64,000 nucleotides of DNA from Olsenella_L sp051876355. Its GTDB lineage: Bacteria; Actinomycetota; Coriobacteriia; Coriobacteriales; Atopobiaceae. Where the stretch lies: NCBI GenBank assembly GCA_051876355.1, contig JBJEHU010000038.1, positions 1 through 64,000 on the forward strand. The letters run 5' to 3'. Positions 34,306 through 42,347 of this stretch are shown piece by piece. The notes under the pieces are model-generated. The model saw only the letters and a program-made list of their open reading frames with translations, did no database searches and was not told the origin of the DNA. Position 1 is the first letter of the stretch. Every line of letters starts with the position of its first letter. Made by a program: the position numbers and the translations under genes.

Positions 34306-34369
34306 GCAATCAGATTCAGGGGACGGGCTGCCAGGTAGGCAGGTTCTCTGAGAGAAAGGATGCTCAGCC

Positions 34370-35371
34370 ATGAGTGTCGAGAAGAAGGCCCATGCCGCAA
34401 GCGGCTGGCTCATGTTCTTTGTGGTCCTCGCGATGTTTGTTGTCTCTGTCGCGCTCTTCATCTTCGATGTTACGTCTCTCGCAAGAGCAGACGATCTGAT
34501 GCTGCCTGAGCCTGTCTTTGGCATGCCGCTTCTGGTCTTCACGATCGTGCTCTTCGTTGCAGCCTGCTTCCTCTCGAACGGCTTCTTCTCTCTTCAGCCG
34601 GGACAGGCGCGTGTCTGCGTGCTCTTTGGCAAATACGTCGGCACCGTGAACGATGAGGGGCTGAGATGGGCCAATCCGCTCTATGCAAAGAACCTCGGCC
34701 TCGCCGAAGCGGGACTCGACAGCGAGAAGCCGGAGCATGCAGCCATTGCCTCGAAGAGCGTGCGTGGCTCTGTCATCTCGACGCGCCTGCGCACTTTGAA
34801 TGGCGAGCGCCTCAAGGTGAACGACAAGATGGGCAACCCGATCGAGATTGCCACGGTCGTCTCCTGGAGGGTCGCAGATACCGCCAAGGCCGTCTTCGAT
34901 GTGGATGACTACGAATCCTATGTCTCCATGCAGACCGAGACCGCCCTCCGCCATGTCGCCTCTGTCTATGCCTATGACCACATGGAGGACGAGGACGAAT
35001 CTGCCTCCTCGATCACGCTGCGCTCGAACATCGAAGAGGTGAGCGATGCTCTGAAGGCAGAGCTCGACAGAAGGCTCGCTCCTGCAGGCGTCGCTGTCGA
35101 GGATGCCCGACTCACGCATCTCGCCTATGCGCCAGAGATCGCTCAGGCCATGCTTCGCCGCCAGCAGGCTGACGCTATCCTTGCGGCCAGGAAGAAGATC
35201 GTCGAGGGCGCCGTCTCCATGGTGGAGATGGCGGTAGAGCGCCTCGGAGAAGGCGGCTCGATCGAGCTCGACGATGAGCGCAAGGCAGCGATGGCGCAGA
35301 ACCTCATGGTCGTGCTCTGCGGCGAGTCCGATGCACAGCCGGTGCTCAATACCGGAAGTCTCTATGCATAG
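34370..35371 (+). CDS. SPFH/band-7 domain membrane protein
   Basis: This 333-residue protein has two N-terminal membrane segments (about residues 12-32 and 48-68), then an SPFH (stomatin/prohibitin) domain beginning FFSLQPGQARVCVLFGKYVGTV and a helical C-terminal part with QADAILAARKKIVEGAVSMVEMA. SPFH proteins form membrane-associated oligomers, often in stress response or membrane organisation. A ribbon-helix-helix protein follows in the same transcript and a strong terminator closes the pair. Confidence 0.88.
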   Translation: MSVEKKAHAASGWLMFFVVLAMFVVSVALFIFDVTSLARADDLMLPEPVFGMPLLVFTIVLFVAACFLSNGFFSLQPGQARVCVLFGKYVGTVNDEGLRWANPLYAKNLGLAEAGLDSEKPEHAAIASKSVRGSVISTRLRTLNGERLKVNDKMGNPIEIATVVSWRVADTAKAVFDVDDYESYVSMQTETALRHVASVYAYDHMEDEDESASSITLRSNIEEVSDALKAELDRRLAPAGVAVEDARLTHLAYAPEIAQAMLRRQQADAILAARKKIVEGAVSMVEMAVERLGEGGSIELDDERKAAMAQNLMVVLCGESDAQPVLNTGSLYA

Positions 35372-35389
35372 GGGAGAGAGGCCTGAGGC

Positions 35390-35572
35390 GTGAGCCGGAA
35401 GCAGTATCCGCTCCGCATCGATTCCGACATCTGGGATGCCATACAGAAATGGGCAGCGGATGACATGAGGAGCGCAAACGGACAGGTCGAATATCTTCTG
35501 AGGGATGCTCTCAAGCGGGCAGGACGGCTGCCGAAGAAGAGCAGCCAGAAGAGCAAGGAAGAAGAGCGGTAG
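35390..35572 (+). CDS. Arc-like ribbon-helix-helix protein
   Basis: This 60-residue protein has a short RHH-type fold: an N-terminal strand KQYPLRIDSDIWDAIQKWA, helix ADDMRSANGQVEYLLRDAL, and a Lys/Ser-rich tail. Arc-family proteins bind DNA as dimers through the strand. The same two-gene pairing with an SPFH protein occurs elsewhere in bacteria, and Arc may regulate the pair or act at the membrane. The start is GTG, with GGGAGAGAGG upstream. Confidence 0.8.
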   Translation: MSRKQYPLRIDSDIWDAIQKWAADDMRSANGQVEYLLRDALKRAGRLPKKSSQKSKEEER

Positions 35573-35575
35573 CAG

Positions 35576-35614
35576 CAGGGAGGCACCCATGCCGGGTGCC
35601 TCCCTGTCTGTTTT
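35576..35614 (+). terminator. Strong intrinsic terminator
   Basis: A perfect 13-bp stem (CAGGGAGGCACCC, loop ATGCC, complement to 35606) is followed by TCTGTTTT. It closes the SPFH-Arc unit, starting a few bases after the stop. Confidence 0.93.
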
Positions 35615-35679
35615 GCGAAATGCAATCTTCCAACTCTGCGAGCTGCGTTGGCAGGCATCGCTCTTCTGCTCGGAAAAGA

Positions 35680-35796
35680 GAAGAGCACCAGGAACTTCTC
35701 GTCAGCGGTGATAAGTTTGGGCCGAAACTTCTCACCGACGACGAGAAGTTATGGCAAAAACTTCTTGCTCGTGACGAGAAGTTCGCAAATAGGATG
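35680..35796 (+). repeat. 33-bp tandem repeats encoding 11-residue units (possible gene remnant)
   Basis: Between the terminator and the M20 peptidase gene, an open frame (35596-35889) contains units at 35680, 35713 and 35746 and a partial one at 35779. They encode EEHQELLVSGD, KFGPKLLTDDE, KLWQKLLARDE and KFANRM. The leucine pair recurs at the same place, an 11-residue coiled-coil-like pattern. The frame has no convincing RBS or start outside the terminator, so it may be a decayed coiled-coil gene. The opposite strand is also open over this stretch. GC content is low. Confidence 0.55.
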
Positions 35797-35908
35797 TGCA
35801 ACATCGAGATGAATTCGACGCTTGCCATGGTTGCATCTCCATTTCAGGCTCTTGGAATGGAAGGCAGCTGCGTTCATTCTTTCCGTTGAATACAAGGAAA
35901 GGATGTAG

Positions 35909-37072
35909 ATGAGACACTTCAGCCGTTCTGAATTCGATGCATGCTATGAGAAGGCGTATGCCTATGCACGGGAGACGCACGAGGAAGAGCTCGGTCTCCT
36001 CCGCATGCTGGCACCAATGCCTTCGCCTTCGCATCATGAGGAGAGGAGGGCGGCTGCCATCTGCCAATGGCTCAAGGACCATGGTGGGACTGCCTATATT
36101 GATGAAGCGAACAATGTCATCTGTCCGATTGGTGACGACGGGATAAAGCCTCTCGTTGTCTTTGCAGCCCATACCGATGTGGTATTCAACGATACTGAGA
36201 CTTTGCCGCTCGAGGAAGATTCAGACGGCTATACATGGAGGTGTCCCGGCGTTGGAGACGATACAGCAAACCTCTGCAATCTCCTCATGAGCGCAAAGTA
36301 TCTGCTTGAGCATCCGTTTTCTGCTGATGTTGCTTTCCTCATCGTCGCGAATTCCTGTGAAGAGGGACTGGGCAACCTCGATGGCACGCGAAAGCTTTTC
36401 GAGGCCTATGGCAACCGTGTCCAGGAATATATCTCGTATGACTGCTACGCTGGCATGTGCGTGAACCATGCCGTAGGCTCTCATCGCTACAGGATATCTG
36501 TCGATACAGAAGGCGGCCATTCCTATGCCAACTTCGGACGCCCCAATGCAATAAAGGTCCTCTCAGAAATCATATGCAGTCTCTATGCACTGGAGCTTCC
36601 GGAGAATCCGAAGACCACGTGCAACGCGGGAACCATCAAAGGCGGTACGTCCGTCAATACCATTGCCCAGCACGCTGAGATGCTCTTCGAATTCCGCTCT
36701 GCCTCTGATGGGGTGCTCAAGACCATGGCAGGAAAGCTTTACGAGGTGCTTGCGGCATACCAGAGCGATGAGGTACAGGTGCAGGCGAAGGAGTTCGGCA
36801 GGCGCCCAGGCGATGGAGAGATTGACGAGGAAAAGCTCTCTGCTCTGACGGAACGCAGTTCCTATTCCATAGCCAAGGCATTCGGACAAGATGCGGAGCT
36901 CTCTGCGAATTCCACCGATGGTAACATTCCGCTTTCGCTTGGAATTCCGGCCAACACAATCGGAACGGTCAGAGGTGCTGGGGCTCACACGAGGGAAGAA
37001 TGGATCGATACAAGGAGTCTCATCCCCGGATGTGCACTGGCTCTGTCGTTGATGCTCGATTACGTGGCCTGA
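35909..37072 (+). CDS. M20-family metallopeptidase
   Basis: This 387-residue zinc peptidase resembles peptidase T and the PepV/ArgE clan. Metal-site motifs are FAAHTDVVF (His, residue about 92), GVGDDTAN (Asp, about 119), SCEEG (Glu pair, about 149) and a C-terminal GAGAHTREEW (His). The dimerisation lid lies at about residues 190-300. ACAAGGAAAGGATGTAG precedes the ATG. Substrate is unknown; di- or tripeptides are likely. It is convergent with the AraC gene that follows (14-base gap). Confidence 0.88.
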   Translation: MRHFSRSEFDACYEKAYAYARETHEEELGLLRMLAPMPSPSHHEERRAAAICQWLKDHGGTAYIDEANNVICPIGDDGIKPLVVFAAHTDVVFNDTETLPLEEDSDGYTWRCPGVGDDTANLCNLLMSAKYLLEHPFSADVAFLIVANSCEEGLGNLDGTRKLFEAYGNRVQEYISYDCYAGMCVNHAVGSHRYRISVDTEGGHSYANFGRPNAIKVLSEIICSLYALELPENPKTTCNAGTIKGGTSVNTIAQHAEMLFEFRSASDGVLKTMAGKLYEVLAAYQSDEVQVQAKEFGRRPGDGEIDEEKLSALTERSSYSIAKAFGQDAELSANSTDGNIPLSLGIPANTIGTVRGAGAHTREEWIDTRSLIPGCALALSLMLDYVA

Positions 37073-37086
37073 AGCTGCTCTTCCAA

Positions 37087-38091
37087 TCAGGCGAGCGCGC
37101 CATGCCCAATGTGCGCAAGGCGCCTCACATCTCCCGGGGTATAGCCATAGGTCTCTTCGAACTTCCGATAGAAGTAGCTGAGGTTTGCATAGCCGACTTC
37201 TGATGCAATGTCAGCAATGGCATCGGATGAGTTTGCTACACGGAAGTAGGCTGCGCTCATGCGCTGCAAGACAACCAGCTCCTTGAAAGTTCTTCCGGTG
37301 TCGTGATGGATACGCTCGCTCAGGTACGTGGGGCTGAAGCCAAATTGCTCTGCTGTCTGCTTGAGCGTGATATCGGCATAGTTCTGCTCGATATAGCGCA
37401 GAATCTTGAGCGTCTCGGTCCCTCCTGCGCTCTCGCTGCCGAGGTCGGTGTCCCTGAACTGACGCAGCAGCTCGCAGAAGAGCAGAACCATCTCTGCCGC
37501 TACCATCTCCCTGCCATAGATGTTGTGATCGAAATACTCGCAGAGTATCTGCTTCACGTGGTGCCGTGCCTTGTCGCTTATGCCATGCAGCACGTAGTAG
37601 CTGTCATGCTCTGCCTTCTCTGAGATGGCTCCCGCGATGAAGGAATTGATGATGCCGCCTTCGCCAAGACGACCCAACAGCTCGTGCTCGAGGTATTCCT
37701 TGCGCATCACGATTGTGATTGCGATATCGTCCTCGCTGAGCTGCTCGATGCTATGCACGACACCCTTGTCGAGGATGCAGAGATCTCCTTCCTGCATGGG
37801 GACACCTTTGCCATCCACAATCTGCGTGCAATGCCCTGAATAGACGTAGAGAAGCTCGCTTGCTTCATGCACATGTTCGTAGATTTCCGTGAAACGGGAT
37901 TCCTTGGTAATGAAGAAGTTCGAGTCGGCCAAAGCACGCTTGAACGTGAAATGGTAGACCTCGCGGCCATTCACAAGGACCTTCCCGATATGGCGGTAAT
38001 GGTCGGAGACATAGGAAGTGCCTTCCTTCAGATGGCGTTCTTCCGAAGTGGTATGACTGCGTAGCATGCGGTCGAGCTCATCCTCGTTCAT
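37087..38091 (-). CDS. AraC-family regulator with cupin sensor domain
   Basis: This 334-residue protein has an N-terminal cupin-like sensor (ESRFTEIYEHVHEASELLYVYSGHCTQIVDGK, about residues 55-130, with GDLCILDKGVVHSIEQ) and a C-terminal double HTH (about 235-330: LKQTAEQFGFSPTYLSERIHHDTGRTF and IADIASEVGYANLSYFYRKFEETYGYTPGDVR). It is divergent from a PTS IIBC gene across 172 bases and probably activates the PTS/GH1 operon in response to its sugar. GGAGG five bases before the MNEDELD ATG sets the start. Confidence 0.9.
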   Translation of the reverse strand: MNEDELDRMLRSHTTSEERHLKEGTSYVSDHYRHIGKVLVNGREVYHFTFKRALADSNFFITKESRFTEIYEHVHEASELLYVYSGHCTQIVDGKGVPMQEGDLCILDKGVVHSIEQLSEDDIAITIVMRKEYLEHELLGRLGEGGIINSFIAGAISEKAEHDSYYVLHGISDKARHHVKQILCEYFDHNIYGREMVAAEMVLLFCELLRQFRDTDLGSESAGGTETLKILRYIEQNYADITLKQTAEQFGFSPTYLSERIHHDTGRTFKELVVLQRMSAAYFRVANSSDAIADIASEVGYANLSYFYRKFEETYGYTPGDVRRLAHIGHGALA

Positions 38092-38263
38092 GGCAGCCTC
38101 CATCCTGTGGTTCAACTGGTGATATATAGGAAATGGCAGCGATATTTTCCAGCAACTGAGACCGTAAGTTTGGTCAGTATACATCCTATCTTCCGCCATT
38201 TGAGTGGAGGTCCCAACCCCATAGAGTATGTGGCATAGACCTGTTCCACAGAAAGGGGACACG

Positions 38264-39679
38264 ATGGAGTACGAAGCGCTGTGCAAGGAAATCCTTGCTC
38301 ACGTCGGAGGATCTGAAAACATTGCCCAGGCGTTCCACTGCATCACGAGGCTGCGCCTAATCGTGAAGGACAAAGGCAAGGTCGACTTCGATGGGCTGAA
38401 GACTGTTGAAGGCGTACTGCAGGTGCTTGATGCAGCAGGACAGGTCCAGGTTGTCATCGGCACCCAGGTCGAGGATGTCTATCACGAGTTCTGCGAAGTT
38501 GCTGGGCTTCCTGAAGGTGGAGAAGTCCCTGTCGACTTCGATGCGGATGAGGAGGAAGGAGATATCCTCACACAGTCGACGGCAGCCTTGAACGATTCTG
38601 CCAAGGAAGGTGGAAAGTTCCGCTGGGTCACACGCCTTCTTGATGCCCTTGCCGCTATCGTTACGCCAGCCCTTTACGGCATCATCGCGGGTGGCATGCT
38701 CAAAGGCGTCACGGCAACCATCGTGGCTCTTGGGTGGCTCTCATCCAAGGATCCCAACATCGTCGTCCTTAACGCTATCGCTGATGCACCGTTCTACTTC
38801 ATGCCATTTGTGATTGGCTATTCGTCCGCCAACCGCTTCAAGATCAATCCGGCGTTCGGTCTCTGCGTTGCTGCTATGATCATGTATCCGACATTCATGA
38901 GCAATGCAGATGGACTGACCTCACTGCCGTTCCTCTTCTTCAGCATCCCCATCATCAACTACAAGAACACGATCTTCCCGGTCATCCTCGGCGTCTGGGT
39001 GTTCTCGCTCATCTTCAAGTTCATCGACAAGCATATCCATAAGAATGTGCGCATCGTCTTCTCCGGTTTCCTCACGTTCCTGATTGCAGGACCGATCATC
39101 CTGGCTTTCGTGGCACCGCTCGGCAACTGGATCGGTGTTGGCATGGCAGCCTTCTTCGGTACGTTCTTCACAGTGGCAGGTCCTCTTGCCGGTGCAGTCT
39201 TCTGCGGCATCATCCCCCTCACCATCATCTTCGGTATCAAGGGTTGGTCGGTTGTCGAGCTCGACAACCTCAACCGTCTTGGCTATGACTACATGCTCCC
39301 GAACTTCTTCTATTCCAACCTTGCTGTCTCTGGTGCTGTCCTCGCTGCATCGCTCAAGCTCCGCAAGGGAACGTCCAAGAAATCGACGGCTGTCTCTACC
39401 GGTCTCCTCGCTATCCTTGGTGTGACCGAGCCTGCTCTCTATGGCATTGCTGTTCCGATGAAGACGCCGCTCTATGCCTCCATGGCAGGAGGTGCGATTG
39501 CAGGTGCTGTCGCAATGCTTCTGAGCGTCCACACTTACGCATTCTCCATGCCGGGCATCACGTCCATTGCAACGTATGTTGACGGCGGGGCGAACTTCTT
39601 CATGCTGCTCATCACTATGGCGGTGGCTTGGGCATCGAGTTTCGCAATCTCCTATGCCATTACGAAGAAGGAAGCATAA
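38264..39679 (+). CDS. PTS beta-glucoside-type EIIBC component
   Basis: This 471-residue permease has an EIIB domain with Cys26 (AQAFHCITRLRLIVKD) at residues 1-85, an acidic linker, and an EIIC domain (about 110-465) with GVTEPALYGIAVPMKTPLYASMAGG. No EIIA domain is attached. The next gene encodes a GH1 phospho-glucosidase, which fits uptake of beta-glucosides such as cellobiose-like sugars as 6-phosphates. GAAAGGGGA precedes the ATG. Confidence 0.92.
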   Translation: MEYEALCKEILAHVGGSENIAQAFHCITRLRLIVKDKGKVDFDGLKTVEGVLQVLDAAGQVQVVIGTQVEDVYHEFCEVAGLPEGGEVPVDFDADEEEGDILTQSTAALNDSAKEGGKFRWVTRLLDALAAIVTPALYGIIAGGMLKGVTATIVALGWLSSKDPNIVVLNAIADAPFYFMPFVIGYSSANRFKINPAFGLCVAAMIMYPTFMSNADGLTSLPFLFFSIPIINYKNTIFPVILGVWVFSLIFKFIDKHIHKNVRIVFSGFLTFLIAGPIILAFVAPLGNWIGVGMAAFFGTFFTVAGPLAGAVFCGIIPLTIIFGIKGWSVVELDNLNRLGYDYMLPNFFYSNLAVSGAVLAASLKLRKGTSKKSTAVSTGLLAILGVTEPALYGIAVPMKTPLYASMAGGAIAGAVAMLLSVHTYAFSMPGITSIATYVDGGANFFMLLITMAVAWASSFAISYAITKKEA

Positions 39680-39762
39680 GGCAGACGTTGAATCACGTGC
39701 ATGCGGAAAGCCTGTTTTGCAAGCGGCTTTCCGCATGATTCAGACAGGGAAGGAAATACAGC

Positions 39763-41247
39763 ATGCAGAAGAATTTCGTGGCTCCCAAGGGCTTTCCGGA
39801 AGGATTTCTCTGGGGCGGCGCCATGGCAAGCTCGCAGGCAGAAGGCGGCTGGAATGAGGGAGGAAAGGGTCTCGACACGCAGGACCTGCGCTATTTCGAT
39901 CCGGCCTGGACGAAGGAGGAACGGGCATCGCGCAAGAACCGCCGCATGAACTCCGAGAAGCTCGAGCGCGCCCTTGCAGACCTCACCGATACCGAGCACT
40001 ATCCCTTCCGTCATGGCATTGACTTCTATCACCGCTACAACGAGGATCTCGATCTTTTTGCAGAACTTGGAATCAAGGTGCTCCGTACCTCGATCACCTG
40101 GGCACGCATCTTCCCAAATGGAGACGATGCAGAGCCGAATGAGGAAGGCATCAAGTTCTACCATGATCTCTTCAGTGGCTGCCACAAGCGCGGCATCAAG
40201 GTCTTCGCGACGATGCTCCATTACAACATCCCCGAATCCTTGGTCCAGCGCTATGGGGGATGGAAGAGCAGGAAGACCGTCGATGCCTATGTGCGCTATA
40301 CGACGACGCTCTTCGAGCGCTTGGGCGATGTCGTGGACCTCTGGCTTCCGTTCAACGAGTTCAACGCCGGGAGGTTTAATCCCTATAACGGCGTGTGCCT
40401 CGTAGAGGACCAGGAAGAGAACTATGATCAGGCCATCTTCCAGTGTCTGCACAACCAGTTCGTCGCGAATGCGCGCACGATCGAGGCGGGACATCGTATC
40501 CTGCCCGGCTCTATGATTGGCGGCATGATTGCACGCTTCACGACCTATCCTGCAACCTGCAGGCCAGATGATGTGATGCAGATGATTCTCGACGACCAGT
40601 ATTCGAACTGGTTCTATCTCGATGTCATGGCACGCGGCAAGTATCCTGCCTACATGGATCGCTACTTCGAGAAGCTTGGCATAACGATTGACATGGAGCC
40701 AGGCGACCTCGATGTGATTGCAGCGAACACGATTGATTTCACGGCATTCTCCTATTATTTCTCTCAGGTCTCGACGACCGATCAGGGTTGGGAGAAGACA
40801 GCCGGCAACCTGGTCATGGCAAACAAGAACCCGTATCTCGAGTCGAGTGACTGGGGCTGGCAGATGGATCCAGTAGGTCTGCGTGTCACGCTCAACCAGG
40901 TCTATGATCGCTACGGCCTGCCGGTCTTCGTGGCAGAGAATGGCCTAGGGGCTCATGATGTGGTAGAGGCCGACGGGTCTGTGCATGACGAGTACCGCAT
41001 CGCCTATCTGAGGGAGCACATCCGCCAGATGAAGGAGGCAGTCAAGGACGGTGTCGATCTCCTTGGCTATACGATGTGGGGCTTCATCGATCTGGTGTCA
41101 TGCGGATCCATGGAGATGAGCAAGCGTTACGGCGTCATCTATGTCGACCAGGATGATGCCGGACATGGCACGCTCAGGCGCTCGAAGAAGGACTCCTTCG
41201 CCTGGTACCAGAAGTGCATCGCAACAAACGGAGAAGATTTGAGCTAG
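39763..41247 (+). CDS. 6-phospho-beta-glucosidase, GH1
   Basis: This 494-residue enzyme hydrolyses PTS-imported phospho-beta-glucosides. GH1 landmarks are FLWGGAMASSQAEGGWNEGGKG at the N-terminus, the acid/base Glu in LPFNEFN (NEFN replaces the common NEP/NEIN), the nucleophile Glu in FVAENGLG and GYTMWGFIDLVSCGSMEMSKRYGVIYVD. Length is normal. It starts 83 bases after the PTS gene; the regulator is the divergent AraC protein. Confidence 0.93.
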   Translation: MQKNFVAPKGFPEGFLWGGAMASSQAEGGWNEGGKGLDTQDLRYFDPAWTKEERASRKNRRMNSEKLERALADLTDTEHYPFRHGIDFYHRYNEDLDLFAELGIKVLRTSITWARIFPNGDDAEPNEEGIKFYHDLFSGCHKRGIKVFATMLHYNIPESLVQRYGGWKSRKTVDAYVRYTTTLFERLGDVVDLWLPFNEFNAGRFNPYNGVCLVEDQEENYDQAIFQCLHNQFVANARTIEAGHRILPGSMIGGMIARFTTYPATCRPDDVMQMILDDQYSNWFYLDVMARGKYPAYMDRYFEKLGITIDMEPGDLDVIAANTIDFTAFSYYFSQVSTTDQGWEKTAGNLVMANKNPYLESSDWGWQMDPVGLRVTLNQVYDRYGLPVFVAENGLGAHDVVEADGSVHDEYRIAYLREHIRQMKEAVKDGVDLLGYTMWGFIDLVSCGSMEMSKRYGVIYVDQDDAGHGTLRRSKKDSFAWYQKCIATNGEDLS

Positions 41248-41313
41248 CATTTTCTTTCGCGAATTGAATGACTGATCCGCTAGGGCTCTTACAACTGTAT
41301 GAAGCATGCATAC

Positions 41314-41340
41314 GGGGAAGCGCATCAAAAGCGCTTCCCC
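41314..41340. terminator. Hairpin between convergent genes
   Basis: A perfect 10-bp stem (GGGGAAGCGC, 7-base loop, complement) lies 67 bases past the GH1 stop and 27 bases from the convergent methyltransferase stop. No strong T-run follows on either strand, so termination may be partial. Confidence 0.65.
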
Positions 41341-41366
41341 ACCCTGTATGGTGGCGTCAGATACGC

Positions 41367-42128
41367 TTATGCCTTATGCGCCTTCACGGCAAGCATGGTC
41401 GGGATGTTGAGATCTGCGAGCCTGCCTTCGCCGTTCGTGTCATCGAACACATCATCGATCACAAGCCCCGCATGGAGCATGCCGCCCAGAATCTCCTCGG
41501 GGGAATGGGAGAACTGCATGCCGGCATCCTGCGCTGCAAGCTCGTCCGCAAGCGATGGATCTGCGACAGGGTCGAACGGCAGGCTGTGGATGATGCGTTC
41601 CTCTGCCTCGTCGACGACGTAGTTGAAGCCGCCGAAATCGAAGCCTGCGAGAAAGATGCCGCCTGGCACAAGCACGCGTGCCACTTCCCTGAAGATGGGC
41701 GCGCATTCGCGCACATAGCAGAGGCTTACAGGATTGAGGACCATATCGAAGCTGGCATCTGCAAATGGCAGTCCCTCTGTCATGTCTGCCTTCACGATTT
41801 CGATGCTATAGCCTTCACGCTCGGCGACGAGACGCTCGCTTGCAAGCTGTGCTTCTGACTGATCGAGGACCGTGCAGCGTGCTCCTGCTGCAGCAAGAAT
41901 CGGCATCTGCTGTCCTCCTCCTGCCGCAAGGCCGAGGACACATGCTCCTTGCAGAGGCGGAAACCAGCTTCTCGGCACCGGCTTGGTCGGCGTGAGGACG
42001 ATCTGCCAGTCTCCTTCTGTGGCAGCCATATAGGTTTCGTGGTCTATCGGCTTGCCCCATTCCCAGCCTTCGCTGACCCAGCGGTCGATTGTTTCGGCGT
42101 TGATGTCCTGATAGCGCCTGCATTCCAT
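41367..42128 (-). CDS. Class I SAM-dependent methyltransferase
   Basis: This 253-residue Methyltransf_11-type enzyme has motif I VLGLAAGGGQQ (about residues 64-74), a VLDQSE acidic loop, ADMTEGLPFADASFDMVLNPVSL and REVARVLVPGGIFLAGF. The unusual N-terminus (DRWVSEGWEWGKPIDHETYMAA) recurs in small-molecule methyltransferases of the UbiE/COQ5-like group. Substrate is unknown. It is divergent from the thiC operon promoter. Confidence 0.87.
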   Translation of the reverse strand: MECRRYQDINAETIDRWVSEGWEWGKPIDHETYMAATEGDWQIVLTPTKPVPRSWFPPLQGACVLGLAAGGGQQMPILAAAGARCTVLDQSEAQLASERLVAEREGYSIEIVKADMTEGLPFADASFDMVLNPVSLCYVRECAPIFREVARVLVPGGIFLAGFDFGGFNYVVDEAEERIIHSLPFDPVADPSLADELAAQDAGMQFSHSPEEILGGMLHAGLVIDDVFDDTNGEGRLADLNIPTMLAVKAHKA

Positions 42129-42186
42129 GGCTCCTGCGTCCTTCCTTCGGATTTTCCTCTCGAGTGTATCAGGCGCCCCTGCCGTT

Positions 42187-42214
42187 TTGCCTTATGGCTT
42201 TCAGGTGCTACAAT
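42187..42214 (+). promoter_or_regulatory. Promoter of the thiCMED operon
   Basis: TTGCCT (42187) and TACAAT (42209) with a 16-base spacer form a good sigma-70-type promoter. Transcription would start near 42221, some 35 bases before the TPP riboswitch. Confidence 0.7.
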
Positions 42215-42254
42215 CCGCCTTGCAGCTGCAGGAGATCTTGCCTGGAGATGCAGA

Positions 42255-42343
42255 CATAGAGGGGAGCTGGCGCAAAGCCGGCTGAGAGGGGACAGACGGT
42301 CCCGACCCTTTGAACCTGATGTGGATAATGCCAACGAAGGGAG
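42255..42343 (+). promoter_or_regulatory. TPP riboswitch (THI element)
   Basis: The conserved core is unmistakable: GGGGAGC (42261), GGCTGAGAGGG (42280-42290), then GACCCTTTGAACCTGAT (from 42304) and GGATAATGCCAACGAAGGGA (from 42323). The final GAAGGGAG also serves as the thiC Shine-Dalgarno sequence, five bases before the ATG, so thiamine pyrophosphate binding would close the RBS in the P1 stem: control of translation initiation. Confidence 0.96.
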
Positions 42344-42347
42344 CGCT

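Noticed and set aside
35511..35828. Minus-strand gene over the SPFH terminator region
   Set aside because: A possible RBS (GGAG) exists, but the frame runs through a strong terminator of the other strand and has no recognisable domain.
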